Positions 51,101 to 51,112 of a stretch of DNA of 51,112 nt are shown piece by piece. The stretch lies in assembly GCA_021788115.1 (NCBI GenBank), contig JAJYLA010000007.1, forward strand, positions 1-51,112. The letters are read 5' to 3'. Under the pieces are notes generated by a model. It had not been told where the DNA came from, searched no databases, and saw only the letters and a program-made list of their open reading frames with translations. The DNA is from Actinomycetes bacterium (GTDB lineage Bacteria; Actinomycetota; Acidimicrobiia; Acidimicrobiales; Palsa-688). Positions within the stretch are counted from its first letter, which is position 1. Every line of letters starts with the position of its first letter. The position numbers were made by a program, and so were the translations under genes.

Positions 51101-51112
51101 CCGGCCCGGCCG

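Overview
The window is very GC-rich. It uses many GTG and TTG starts, has lipoprotein-type binding proteins, carries two ECF sigma systems (one of the DGPF-linked ECF42 type), and packs genes tightly with GTGA/ATGA stop-start overlaps. This suggests a high-GC Actinomycetota soil or environmental bacterium with broad catabolism of aromatic and carboxylic compounds. No rRNA, intact tRNA, IS element or CRISPR array is visible.

Layout. 1-754 holds no convincing gene. 755-1513 has a VOC (glyoxalase-fold) protein and a DUF1801 protein. 1864-6409 (minus) is a complete branched-chain-amino-acid-type ABC importer (binding protein, livG, livF, livH, livM), preceded by a possible coupled leader ORF. 6410-7269 is intergenic and contains a two-unit, 74-bp tandem array of hairpins. 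7270-8475 is an MFS exporter. 8598-11145 (minus) is an ECF sigma factor with an unusual anti-sigma protein that also carries three LysM repeats and a degenerate M23-like domain. 11387-12881 (minus) is an ECF42 locus in which the DGPF/YCII gene is intact but the sigma gene is broken by several frameshifts. 13065-17207 holds accessory single genes: a quinone-reductase-like MDR protein, DUF5996, a UBP zinc finger, a DODA/YgiD-type dioxygenase and a TRIC/UPF0126 membrane protein.

From 17204 on the window is catabolic. An M20 amidohydrolase (minus) diverges from a tripartite tricarboxylate-type uptake system (tctC and a tctA-tctB fusion), followed by a ThDP-dependent enzyme. At 24056 a new promoter/operator begins a 10-kb operon: CrtI-like FAD oxidoreductase, etfB, etfA, a GntR/FCD regulator, then a split ATP-dependent dikinase resembling phenylphosphate synthase (swivelling phospho-His subunit and ATP-grasp subunit), an SDR, an aldehyde dehydrogenase and an HD-type putative phosphohydrolase. 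The best reading is a pathway that phosphorylates a hydroxylated substrate with ATP, oxidises it through a flavoprotein feeding a dedicated ETF, and finishes through SDR and ALDH steps. I do not recognise it as a described system.

34990-51100 is a second catabolic island: a three-subunit molybdenum hydroxylase and a bicupin (minus); a divergent IclR regulator; then an OCD-type reductase, a second gentisate-dioxygenase-like bicupin, a DHDPS-family lyase, a Pht5-like decarboxylase and a class II aldolase-family protein; an SsuABC/TauABC-like importer with two permeases; and a UbiD-family decarboxylase. Three near-identical palindromes (AGAAAGnCTTTCT type) sit immediately downstream of the -10 boxes of three promoters in this island and probably form one IclR-controlled regulon. 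Three unrelated decarboxylase-type families point to a polycarboxylated aromatic or heteroaromatic substrate. The UbiD gene has an abrupt, bounded change to G/T-ending codons across most of its length.
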